A stretch of DNA of 41,965 nucleotides from NCBI GenBank assembly GCA_945865815.1, contig CAMBFR010000023.1, positions 1 to 41,965 on the forward strand, in the 5' to 3' direction. The notes beneath the pieces were generated by a model. That model searched no databases. It saw nothing but the letters and a program-made list of their open reading frames with translations, and had not been told where the DNA came from. Shown here one piece after another: positions 8,455 through 16,608 of the stretch. The stretch comes from Candidatus Sulfopaludibacter sp. SbA3. Lineage in GTDB: Bacteria; Acidobacteriota; Terriglobia; 20CM-2-55-15. The position numbers were made by a program, and so were the translations under genes. Every line of letters begins with the position of its first letter. The stretch's first letter is position 1.

Positions 8455-11400
8455 ATGGAGAGGCTTAGAATTGCGCTAATTTTGTCGCTGATTTGTGTGT
8501 TGTCGTGCGCCACAGCATGGGCGCAGGGAACGGCGCAAATCAGCGGAACGGTCAGGGATCAAAGCGGGGCCGTTTTGCCAGGCGTGGAAGTCAACGCAAC
8601 GCAAACCGCCACCGGCGCTAAACGAACCGCCGTCAGCGATGAGACCGGATCTTACACGCTGACGAACCTGCCGATAGGACCCTACCTGCTGGAAGCAAGC
8701 CTGCCGGGATTCCGGACTTATGTGCAAACCGGAATCGTGTTGCAAGTGGGCGCCAATTCTGTTGTCCCTGTAGTCCTCCAGGTAGGCCAGGTTTCCGAAC
8801 AGATTGAAGTACAGGCCGACGCGGCCCTGGTCGAGACACGAACCACGGGAGTCGGCCAGATGATCGACAACCAGCGCGTGCTTGAACTGCCCCTTAATGG
8901 ACGGAATCCGACGGAACTCATCTTTCTGGCGGGTATCGCGGTGCAAACGACAAACGTCAACTTGAATTCCGGAGTCCGGAATTACGCAACAACCGTCATT
9001 TCCGTTGCCGGCGGCCTGGACGGCGGTTTGAACTATGTGTTGGATGGCGGAACGCACAACGATCCGGAAAACAGCCTGAACATGCCGCTCCCGTTCCCGG
9101 ATGCGCTGCAGGAATTCAAGATCGAAACCAGCGGAGTTCCGGCGCAATACGGACACCATTCCGCCGGGGTGATCAACGCCGTCACCAAGTCGGGAACCAA
9201 CAGCTTTCACGGCGACATTTTTGAATTCGTCCGCAACGGCTCAATGAATGCCCGCAACGCCTACGCTCTTACCAACGACGGGCTGAAACGAAATCAGTTT
9301 GGCGGTGTTATCGGCGGGCCGATCATACAGAACAAGCTGTTTTTCTTTGCCGGAGAACAGATCACGACGCAGCGGTCGAACCCGAGCGCCAACAAGCAGA
9401 TCGTTCCCACTGCGCGGATGCTCGCCGGAGATTTCACAACCTTCGCTTCGCCTCAATGCCAGGGACGGGACGTCACGCTGGCGGCCCCGTTCGGAACCGG
9501 CGGCTTCGCGCGCAATACTATCGATCCCCGTCTATTCTCTTCTCAGGCGCTCGCGCTCTCGGCGCGCTTGCCCAAATCGGAGAATGAGTGCGGGCTGACC
9601 CAGTTTGGAGGAGTCGGCAGCATCAACGAGTACCTGACCGCCGTCAAGGTGGATTATCAGAAGACCGACAGGCATTCGTTATTTGTCCGCTACATGGGGG
9701 CTCGGAAAGACGCGCCGTGGGATTACGACGGAAAGAACATCCTGACGAGTTCGAAGGGTCAGCTCAATCAAAGAACTCACACCATGGTCCTCGGCGACAC
9801 ATTTCTTATCGGCAGCGGCACGGTGAATTCCTTCCATCTGACCGGAATCCGGACCGTAAATCCGCGAATCAATCCGATCGTCGTCGACCTCAACGATATC
9901 GGCGTGAGGAACGTCACTGTTCCGTTCAAAGGGCACATGAATTTTGGCGTCGGTTCGGGCGTCGTCAATGGCGTGAATCCGAATGGGTTCACCATCAGCG
10001 GCTCGGACGTTCAACCCGGCGTGTACAACTCGACTGGAGTGGAAATCGCCAACGATGTCAGTCTTGTGAAAGGGGCCCACCAGTGGGGCTTCGGCGTCAA
10101 CTGGAGCCGTCTGATTTTCTCGGGACAATCCAACGTTACCGCGAATCCGACTTTTACATTCAGCGGCCAGACGAGGACGGGATTGGCGCTCGGGGATTTT
10201 ATGACAGGGAACCCGTCCCAGTTCAGCCAGGGCGTCACGAACCAGATATACCCGAGGCAGACTTATTTCGCGTTGTATCTTCAGGACACCTGGAAGGCGA
10301 CGCAGAATTTCACCGTGAATTTCGGTGTCCGTTACGAACCATTCATCGCGCCTTACGACGGCCTTCGCCGCTTCCCGGTATTCTTCTCGTACGAGAAGTT
10401 CAACGCCGGCTTCGTGAGTCCGACTTATCCGAAAGCCCCGATTGGCTTGCAGTTGACCGGCGACCCCGGACTGCCAAAGAACGGGAAGTTTTTCTTCGAC
10501 CGCTGGCTGCATTTCGCGCCCCGGCTTGGACTTGCCTACGATCCTGCCGGCGACGGTTTGATGGTGATTCGCGCAGCATATGGAATCTTCAATGAGCTGC
10601 CCACCTTGTGGACGTTCTTCGGTAACGGCGGGGCCTCGCCGTGGAACAGCAGCGTCGCCATCCAGAACCCGAGTTTTGCGGATCCGTGGAACCTGCCTTC
10701 GGGAACCTTTCCCAACGGGATTCCCGGCGGAAATCCCATTCCGTCGTACTTCACCAAGAATTCGGATTTCCCGCTCAACGGCAACTTCAACAACCTCCGG
10801 ATCAATGCGCAGTCGACGTACATTCATCAGTGGAATCTGAGCGTTCAAAAGCAGGTCGGTCAGGACTGGCTGTTTTCCGGCAGTTATATCGGAAACTCGG
10901 CCATCCACCTCTGGGGTCCCCAGAACCAGTTGAACTACGCGCCCTACACGCCAACGGCCACCACGGGCAATGTCGCTCAGCGGCGCGTTCTGACGCTGGC
11001 TAATCCCAATGCCGGGCGGTACTACGGCGGTATCGGCGACACCGAAGACGGCGGCACGGGCAATTACAACGCCATGCTGCTCTCGGTGCAGCGGCGCCGC
11101 GCCAGGGGCCTGACGGTTTCCGGAAATTACACGCTCTCCCACTGCATTGGAGATGGTGTCGTGACTCAACCGGGTAACGGCGGAATTACGCCGGGCATGA
11201 GGAAATATTCGCGCGGCAATTGCGGCTCGACGAACCTGGGCGGGGACCGGCGGCACGTCGTGAATCTCTCCACCGTCGTCGAGACTCCGACGTTTGCCAA
11301 CAGAACGCTGCGTATCCTGGGCAGCGGCTGGCAGGTTTCCGGAATCCTCAAGCTGCAGTCGGGCACTTCGTTCACAGTGACGAGCGGATTCGACAACACA

Positions 11401-11760
11401 TTGACGGGAACCAACGACAACGGCCGCGCGCAGCAGGTGCTGGCGGATGTCTATCGTCCCAACAAGAATCGCGACGGCTGGCTGAACCCCGCCGCATTCG
11501 TCCGCCCCGCGCCCGGCCAGTATGGAAATGCCGCCAACAGTCTTCGAGGACCTGGAATCATTCAGCTGGATATGGGGCTGACACGCAAGTTCCAGATTAC
11601 CGAAGGCCATACCGTGGAGTTCAGGGCGGAGGCGTTTAATCTGCCGAATCACGTGAATCCGCTGAATCCAAGCACGGTCTTGAACAGCGCGAATTTCGGA
11701 AAATCCACAAGCGCGCTGGATCCGCGGATCATGCAGCTCGCCCTGAAGTACGTGTTCTAA
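8455..11760 (+). CDS. TonB-dependent receptor with carboxypeptidase regulatory-like domain
   Basis: A 1101-residue outer-membrane protein. The start at 8455 is chosen because GGAGGAGGA lies just upstream and a signal peptide follows (MERLRIALILSL... to AWAQG). An Ig-like CarboxypepD_reg domain spans roughly residues 26-110 (QISGTVRDQSGAVLPGVEV). A plug-like domain with LELPLNGRNPTELIFLAG follows, then a long beta-barrel ending in LALKYVF, the aromatic C-terminus expected of barrels inserted by BamA. These Oar/SusC-like receptors are hugely expanded in Acidobacteriota and take up large substrates such as oligosaccharides or peptides. The substrate here is unknown, and no SusD partner is adjacent. 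Confidence 0.93.
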   Translation: MERLRIALILSLICVLSCATAWAQGTAQISGTVRDQSGAVLPGVEVNATQTATGAKRTAVSDETGSYTLTNLPIGPYLLEASLPGFRTYVQTGIVLQVGANSVVPVVLQVGQVSEQIEVQADAALVETRTTGVGQMIDNQRVLELPLNGRNPTELIFLAGIAVQTTNVNLNSGVRNYATTVISVAGGLDGGLNYVLDGGTHNDPENSLNMPLPFPDALQEFKIETSGVPAQYGHHSAGVINAVTKSGTNSFHGDIFEFVRNGSMNARNAYALTNDGLKRNQFGGVIGGPIIQNKLFFFAGEQITTQRSNPSANKQIVPTARMLAGDFTTFASPQCQGRDVTLAAPFGTGGFARNTIDPRLFSSQALALSARLPKSENECGLTQFGGVGSINEYLTAVKVDYQKTDRHSLFVRYMGARKDAPWDYDGKNILTSSKGQLNQRTHTMVLGDTFLIGSGTVNSFHLTGIRTVNPRINPIVVDLNDIGVRNVTVPFKGHMNFGVGSGVVNGVNPNGFTISGSDVQPGVYNSTGVEIANDVSLVKGAHQWGFGVNWSRLIFSGQSNVTANPTFTFSGQTRTGLALGDFMTGNPSQFSQGVTNQIYPRQTYFALYLQDTWKATQNFTVNFGVRYEPFIAPYDGLRRFPVFFSYEKFNAGFVSPTYPKAPIGLQLTGDPGLPKNGKFFFDRWLHFAPRLGLAYDPAGDGLMVIRAAYGIFNELPTLWTFFGNGGASPWNSSVAIQNPSFADPWNLPSGTFPNGIPGGNPIPSYFTKNSDFPLNGNFNNLRINAQSTYIHQWNLSVQKQVGQDWLFSGSYIGNSAIHLWGPQNQLNYAPYTPTATTGNVAQRRVLTLANPNAGRYYGGIGDTEDGGTGNYNAMLLSVQRRRARGLTVSGNYTLSHCIGDGVVTQPGNGGITPGMRKYSRGNCGSTNLGGDRRHVVNLSTVVETPTFANRTLRILGSGWQVSGILKLQSGTSFTVTSGFDNTLTGTNDNGRAQQVLADVYRPNKNRDGWLNPAAFVRPAPGQYGNAANSLRGPGIIQLDMGLTRKFQITEGHTVEFRAEAFNLPNHVNPLNPSTVLNSANFGKSTSALDPRIMQLALKYVF

Positions 11761-11771
11761 GGCTTGATTAA

Positions 11772-11811
11772 AATTCGGCCTTCCTCGACATGAGGAAGGC
11801 CGAATTGTTTT
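11772..11811. terminator. Rho-independent terminator, bidirectional
   Basis: A perfect 15-bp stem (11772-11786 with 11792-11806) with a 5-base loop is followed by gtttt on the plus strand and preceded by a tail of A on the other. It lies 11 bases after the receptor stop and just before the stop of the opposing metallo-hydrolase gene. Confidence 0.88.
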
Positions 11812-11821
11812 GCCCCACAGC

Positions 11822-13231
11822 TCAGTTGGCGGCCGGCGTCTTTCCAACAGCTCTATACAAATCCGCCTTCATCGCGACTCCCGGACCGTGAAGCGGAAGG
11901 ATCCTCTCGAAATCCAGCTTGAGCCTCTCAACATTTGCCACAAGGTTTTCCGTGTTTGGATTGACTGCGGTGGGCGCGGGGGCATTCGGCGCAGGCGGTG
12001 TGTAAACATCCACCTCGATGAGGATCCGCTCATTCGGCAGGTACGCCATCAGGATCCCGTCATTGTGGGGATTGTCCTTGATCAGATGCAATTCGATGGT
12101 ACGTGTGTTATCCGATAGAACCCTCTTATCGCCAACGGCCTCAATCGTCGGAAGCTTCCGGGACTGCGCCAGCCTGTCCGGATTCAAGGTCCGCGGCGCC
12201 GTCAGGGTCTTGGAATAGAAGTCCTTGTTGATCTGATGCGTCACGATTGTGGCGCCCTCATCCACATACGTCCGCAATCCGCCCGAATGATCGAAGTGGT
12301 GATGCGTGTTGAGGAGATACCGGATCGGCTTATTGGGAATCTGTTTCTTCACTTCGGCGATCACCGCGAGCGAGCGTGCTTCGTTCTGGGGCGCCTCGAT
12401 TACCGCAATGTGATCCGCGAACTCGACGGCTACGCTGTGGTGAGACCCGCCCATCAGATAAAAGACGCCGTCCGAGATTCGCTGCGCCTGCACGGATACG
12501 GGCGGGGCGCCGCCTCCACCGCCACCCTGAGTCTGCTGTGGCTGAATGCTGACCGGCGCGTTCGGCTTCACGTCGGAGACGACCAGTACCAACGTGCTCT
12601 TGCCACCCTGTCTGTTGATGATCGTGGTGGGAAATTGGACTCCGCTGAAGTCTTTGTAATCGCGGTAAACAGCTTCGACCAGCATGTCGCCGAAAACCGG
12701 GTTGTCGACCCAGGTCTCGACCTTGTAGATCATGTTCTTCTGATCGAAATAGCCGCTGACCTTGTAGCGGTTCTCACGGGTAAACGTAACGACGTTGAAG
12801 CGTTCGCCCGCGACAGTTTTTGCCTCCAGTGTGGCCGGGCCCGCAATCGCTCCTTTCAGGAAGGCATACGGAGAAAGCCAGACATCGAATTGATTCGCCC
12901 ATGGCGCATTGGGAAGGATCGTCTGGTTCTGCGTCTGCTCGGTTCCGTTCTGGTCGCGGACTACCTGCAGACGCGAGGCAGGCGCGTCGAAATCCATCTC
13001 GCGGGTGTAGGACTTCACCCGGACCAGAGGCCAGGGAGCACCCGGATTCCTGTTCTGTCCAATACCGGCGTTGGTGCCGGAGCCGGAATACTGGATTGTT
13101 TTTAGATTCTCTGCACCCATCGCCTTCGCAGCGGTGGTCAGTAAGGTGGTCGCGTCCTGTGCCCGAACCGTCTCGGGGAGGGCGGCCAACAAAATCACAA
13201 GTGCGAAAACAGCCACATGCTTTTTGACCAT
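11822..13231 (-). CDS. Secreted metallo-beta-lactamase-fold hydrolase
   Basis: A 469-residue protein. I place the start at 13231 because GGAGG lies directly before that ATG; an ATG four codons further upstream would use the ribosome-binding site itself as coding sequence. A signal peptide (to VRAQ) precedes an outer-membrane-lipoprotein-sorting-like N-terminal domain of about 200 residues, then a Gly-rich linker. The MBL domain carries the zinc motif HHHFDH at about residues 310-315, followed by an Asp in IEVDVY and a late His in LPLHGP. It is probably a periplasmic hydrolase of unknown substrate. The last metal ligands are less canonical than the first motif. Confidence 0.85.
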   Translation of the reverse strand: MVKKHVAVFALVILLAALPETVRAQDATTLLTTAAKAMGAENLKTIQYSGSGTNAGIGQNRNPGAPWPLVRVKSYTREMDFDAPASRLQVVRDQNGTEQTQNQTILPNAPWANQFDVWLSPYAFLKGAIAGPATLEAKTVAGERFNVVTFTRENRYKVSGYFDQKNMIYKVETWVDNPVFGDMLVEAVYRDYKDFSGVQFPTTIINRQGGKSTLVLVVSDVKPNAPVSIQPQQTQGGGGGGAPPVSVQAQRISDGVFYLMGGSHHSVAVEFADHIAVIEAPQNEARSLAVIAEVKKQIPNKPIRYLLNTHHHFDHSGGLRTYVDEGATIVTHQINKDFYSKTLTAPRTLNPDRLAQSRKLPTIEAVGDKRVLSDNTRTIELHLIKDNPHNDGILMAYLPNERILIEVDVYTPPAPNAPAPTAVNPNTENLVANVERLKLDFERILPLHGPGVAMKADLYRAVGKTPAAN

Positions 13232-13284
13232 AAGTACCTCCATATTCTCTTTTCCCCTGTCAGGGTTGTGTGGTTCAGCCCAAT

Positions 13285-13313
13285 ATTTATTACAGAGGGG
13301 TCTGTTTTGGCAA
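13285..13313 (-). promoter_or_regulatory. Possible promoter of the metallo-hydrolase gene
   Basis: On the minus strand TTGCCA (13308-13313) and ATAAAT (13285-13290) are spaced 17 bases apart, about 54 bases upstream of the ATG, in an otherwise AT-poor region. Confidence 0.4.
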
Positions 13314-13360
13314 TAGGAAGGAGTGGCGGGGTAGCCGTCCTGTCAGAGGGATATCAAAAA

Positions 13361-13530
13361 GGGGAACATTGTGAAATTGGACGAATCCTGCACCTCAAAT
13401 CCGAGATCCGAAATTTTCAATTGGACCGGCGATCCTCCCCGAAACCACGGTTTGTGGTTCATGCGGTCCAATCTGATATTTCGGGATTTCGGATTTGAGG
13501 TGCAGGATTCGTCCAATTTCAAAATTCCCC
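13361..13530. repeat. 170-bp perfect-hairpin element (MITE-like)
   Basis: The outer arms, 13361-13414 and 13477-13530, are inverted copies: a 32-bp core from 13373 is identical to the complement of the opposite arm ending at 13520, and the pairing continues outward to ggggaa/ttcccc with a small indel. Inside, attggaccg (13420-13428) pairs with cggtccaat (13464-13472), and the apex aaccac/gtggtt closes the loop. The whole unit could fold into one hairpin. It fills most of the gap between the metallo-hydrolase and spermidine-synthase-like genes, upstream of both. Confidence 0.85.
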
Positions 13531-13608
13531 AGGCCTTGTGCGCGAACGGCGGGGTTCATGGAATCGCTTTGAGTACCTTGTCAACTATGCCAGTATTTGC
13601 CGCACACC

Positions 13609-15729
13609 ATGTCGATCATGACGCAAAGGCGATTCTGGGATCTCTTCATCGCGTCTTTTGCGGCCCTCTTTTTCGAGATGCTGTTGGTTCGCTGGCTCCC
13701 AACGAGCATCTACTACCTGGGGTATTACAAGAACTGCATTCTCTTCGCGACCTTTCTCGGGTTCGGCTGCGGCGCGGCCACTCACCGCCGCGCGGATCGG
13801 GCGCTACCCTACTTCGCACTGTTCGTCGCCGCCGCCGCGCTCGCCACGATCGTCACGGAGCGCTACACGCGGATCATCCCGCCCACGACCGGAGAATTTC
13901 TGTGGCCCCAGGCTACGGCGTCCTCAATTGAAGTACCGATCCTGATGGTCCTTTCGGTCGTGTTCGTGGGCAGCGCCCTGCTCATGGTGCCGCTCGGGCG
14001 GCTGGTTGGAAAGCACCTGACGGCTTTCCCTTCGCTGACGGCGTACTCGATCAACATCTGCGCCAGCCTGCTTGGAGTGGTGTCTTTCCTGGCGCTTTCT
14101 TATCTGACTTTCGGTCCTGTTACCTGGTTCACGATTGCCCTGCTGCCGATCCTCTACTTCGTGCGGGCAAATCGTCTTGGTGTGTTGTGCACTGTTGTGG
14201 GCCTCGTCCTCGCAGTCGGCATAACCTGGTTTTCCCGCGCTCCGCAGGAGTACTGGTCGCCATACTCGAAGATCACGCTCGAGCCGACCCATCCCGCCGT
14301 CAATGCCCGGCAACTGCTGACCAACAACAATGGCCATCAGGTGCTTTACGACCTTTCGCGCGAACGGCTGGAGAAGCGGAGGGGCGATCCGGCCCTGGTC
14401 TGGGACCTCGTCCAGGCCCACGTTTACGTCTACGACAGTCCGTATCAAATTGCGCAGCCTCGCTCTGTCCTGATCGTCGGCGGTGGAACGGGCAACGAAA
14501 CGGCCGCCGCTGTCCGCCACGACGTCGAGCGAATCGACGTCGTCGAAATCGATCCGGTCATCATTGCGATCGGCCGGGAGTTACATCCCGAGCGGCCGTA
14601 CCTCGATCCGCGCGTGAGAATCATCAATGATGACGCGCGTCATTACATGGCTACTACCAGAGAGCGGTACGATCTCATCGTCTTCGGCTTCCTCGATTCC
14701 ACCAGCCATCTTTCCAGCATGTCGAACATCCGGCTCGACAACTATGTCTATACTGTCGAAAGCTTCCAGCAGGCACGCTCGCTGCTCAATCCGAATGGCC
14801 TCCTCCAGGTCACGTATTACGCGATCGCGAATTTTGTGCGGCTCAGGATTTTCGCGATGATACAGGCCGCATTCGGCCAGCCGCCGCTGATGATGGAACT
14901 GAGCGGCGGTCCCAAAGGCGACGTGATTTTCTTTGCGGGTCCGGGCATCTGGGAAAAATCGGGATTTTCGCTTCCGGGGCTCATAGTGGAACGCGATGCA
15001 CAGACGTATTTCACGCTCGCTCCACAGGCTTTGGCAGTCACGGATGACTGGCCGTACCTGAATGTTGCAGGCAGGGAAATCGGCAGAGACTACATGTTCG
15101 GTCTGGCCGCCATGATTGCCATCTCGTTACTGTTCATTCGATTTTTCGCCTGGCCCGGCGGGACGTCTGCAGGAGGATCGTCCGCATCTTCATCGGCGGC
15201 GTTGTGCTTTTTCCTGCAGGGCGCGGGGTTCATGCTTCTCGAGACCAATACCATAACGCGGATGGCCTTGATCGTCGGTTCGACGTGGATCGTCACGTCG
15301 CTTGCCGTAATCCTGGTCCTGCTCGCGGCGCTCGTTTCCATCGTAGTCGTCGACCGTTTTGCTTTTCCTTCCGTCCCGGCCGCGATCGCACTGCTGGCGG
15401 CTTCGACTCTGCTCAACTACGTTGTGGACATTCATTACTATCTGGGTTTTCCCGAACCGTTTCGAACAACATTCTCCGCTCTGCAGGTGTATTTGCCGAT
15501 GCTTGCGTCCAGCCTGCTTTTCGGCCGGCTGTTCCAACGGTCGGAAAGGACCAGCTATGACTTCGGCATGAATGTCCTAGGCGCCATGTTCGGTGGAATG
15601 CTCGAATACATGTCTCTGATCCTGGGGATACGGACGGTGTACCTGCTGGCACTCATGTTATTCCTGGCCGTCATCCCGCCGTACAGGAGAAGCATTGTAA
15701 AGGAAGCCGCTCAGGGATCGGAGGGATAG
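13609..15729 (+). CDS. Membrane-embedded spermidine-synthase-like protein
   Basis: A 706-residue protein with three parts: an N-terminal membrane region of about six hydrophobic helices (residues about 10-210), a central spermidine-synthase-type methyltransferase fold, and a C-terminal membrane region of about seven helices (from about residue 500). The nucleotide-binding loop GGGTGNE lies at about 291-297 and the acidic VEIDP just after, followed by NDDARHYM. The family resembles polyamine synthases but membrane fusions of this kind have uncertain substrates. The start is the ATG at 13609; upstream TTG (13597) and downstream ATG (13618) are alternatives, since no strong ribosome-binding site is visible. 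A scrambled fragment of a related gene lies at 26893-26973. Confidence 0.82.
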   Translation: MSIMTQRRFWDLFIASFAALFFEMLLVRWLPTSIYYLGYYKNCILFATFLGFGCGAATHRRADRALPYFALFVAAAALATIVTERYTRIIPPTTGEFLWPQATASSIEVPILMVLSVVFVGSALLMVPLGRLVGKHLTAFPSLTAYSINICASLLGVVSFLALSYLTFGPVTWFTIALLPILYFVRANRLGVLCTVVGLVLAVGITWFSRAPQEYWSPYSKITLEPTHPAVNARQLLTNNNGHQVLYDLSRERLEKRRGDPALVWDLVQAHVYVYDSPYQIAQPRSVLIVGGGTGNETAAAVRHDVERIDVVEIDPVIIAIGRELHPERPYLDPRVRIINDDARHYMATTRERYDLIVFGFLDSTSHLSSMSNIRLDNYVYTVESFQQARSLLNPNGLLQVTYYAIANFVRLRIFAMIQAAFGQPPLMMELSGGPKGDVIFFAGPGIWEKSGFSLPGLIVERDAQTYFTLAPQALAVTDDWPYLNVAGREIGRDYMFGLAAMIAISLLFIRFFAWPGGTSAGGSSASSSAALCFFLQGAGFMLLETNTITRMALIVGSTWIVTSLAVILVLLAALVSIVVVDRFAFPSVPAAIALLAASTLLNYVVDIHYYLGFPEPFRTTFSALQVYLPMLASSLLFGRLFQRSERTSYDFGMNVLGAMFGGMLEYMSLILGIRTVYLLALMLFLAVIPPYRRSIVKEAAQGSEG

Positions 15730-15955
15730 CAGTCTCCAGCCCGGCGAGATCCTGCCTTTCAACACGCCGCTCGACCACAGAGCAGAGAGGAATTCGTTTT
15801 ATTCAGGACAAGGACGATTTCAATGTCCCGCTATCGCCGACTTCGTGTTGCGGCTCGTATGGAAAGCGTTGAATCTACTTCCTTGAGCTTGTCGGCGCCG
15901 TCTACTACTTGCTTGCAGAAGTGCTCGTGGGAAATCCCTGGGCTGCTCGGAACCG

Positions 15956-16354
15956 TTATTTCATGGGGCGCAAACGGGCGGAAATTTCGTTCATTCGCCG
16001 ATCCAGACGGCGCTGCTCGGAATTACAGTGCAATATCTTGGTTATGGGTTCAGCAATGTCGGGAAAGCGAACCGCCAGATCTATCAATTCGTCGTCCCCC
16101 ATCTGTTGGATTTCGTTGAAGAGATCACGCTCCTCAGGACCAAGTTCGGCGATGAATTGATCGACTTCTTTGCGGTCTCTATGGTTAGTAATTGCGTTGA
16201 TTGCGGTGTCTAGCAGGTCGATAAGCAACGGACTTTCCGGATCTCTTTGTATGCCAACGGTGCATGCCTGCATCAGCGAATCCAGCCGCCTGTCTTCGCC
16301 ATCGACGTACATGGCTCGCAACGTTTCGTAAAGCTCTCGCGCCGATTGCTGCAT
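15956..16354 (-). CDS. Hypothetical acidic helical protein
   Basis: A 132-residue protein I do not recognise. It is acidic, predicted mostly helical from its composition (LLIDLLDTAINAI, IAELGPEERDLFNEIQQ), without signal peptide or membrane segment. No strong ribosome-binding site precedes the ATG, and the base composition is a little more AT-rich than its neighbours. On the opposite strand a protein-like fragment runs into the same sequence from the left, so one of the two readings is wrong. I favour this one because it is open for its full length with a natural amino-acid composition. The surrounding gaps 15730-15955 and 16355-16608 hold no other certain gene. Confidence 0.55.
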   Translation of the reverse strand: MQQSARELYETLRAMYVDGEDRRLDSLMQACTVGIQRDPESPLLIDLLDTAINAITNHRDRKEVDQFIAELGPEERDLFNEIQQMGDDELIDLAVRFPDIAEPITKILHCNSEQRRLDRRMNEISARLRPMK

Positions 16355-16514
16355 GGCACGAAATGTTAGCAGAATTTTGTCTGGGCGGAGCTATCGGGTT
16401 GGGCGCACCGGCGCAGGTCTCGCAAACCGTGCCGCATCAATGGCGACGCTCGGCTGAACAGTCTTGCAGATTGAGGTCAGGCGATTACATCTGCAATCGG
16501 GAGTGGGATAGTGC

Positions 16515-16542
16515 TTGACCCCTTGCCCTCTGTGGGTATAGC
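16515..16542 (+). promoter_or_regulatory. Sigma-70-type promoter of the second TonB receptor
   Basis: TTGACC (16515-16520) and TATAGC (16537-16542) are 16 bases apart. The predicted start near 16549 gives a leader of about 60 bases, almost the same layout as the promoter of the receptor at 8455. Confidence 0.65.
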
Positions 16543-16608
16543 TTGCCTCCGCAAAACACCACCCATAACCAGTTAAATTGTTTCGAATTGCTCTCGAAGG
16601 AGGGTTCC

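Noticed and set aside
9679-11847. Long open reading on the minus strand opposite the first TonB receptor (722 codons)
   Set aside because: It is antisense to a clear receptor, has no recognisable domain, and runs through the terminator hairpin. It is a codon-bias shadow.
13371-13931. 186-codon plus-strand reading over the hairpin element
   Set aside because: Half lies in an inverted repeat, and the rest is out of frame with the clear membrane protein starting at 13609.
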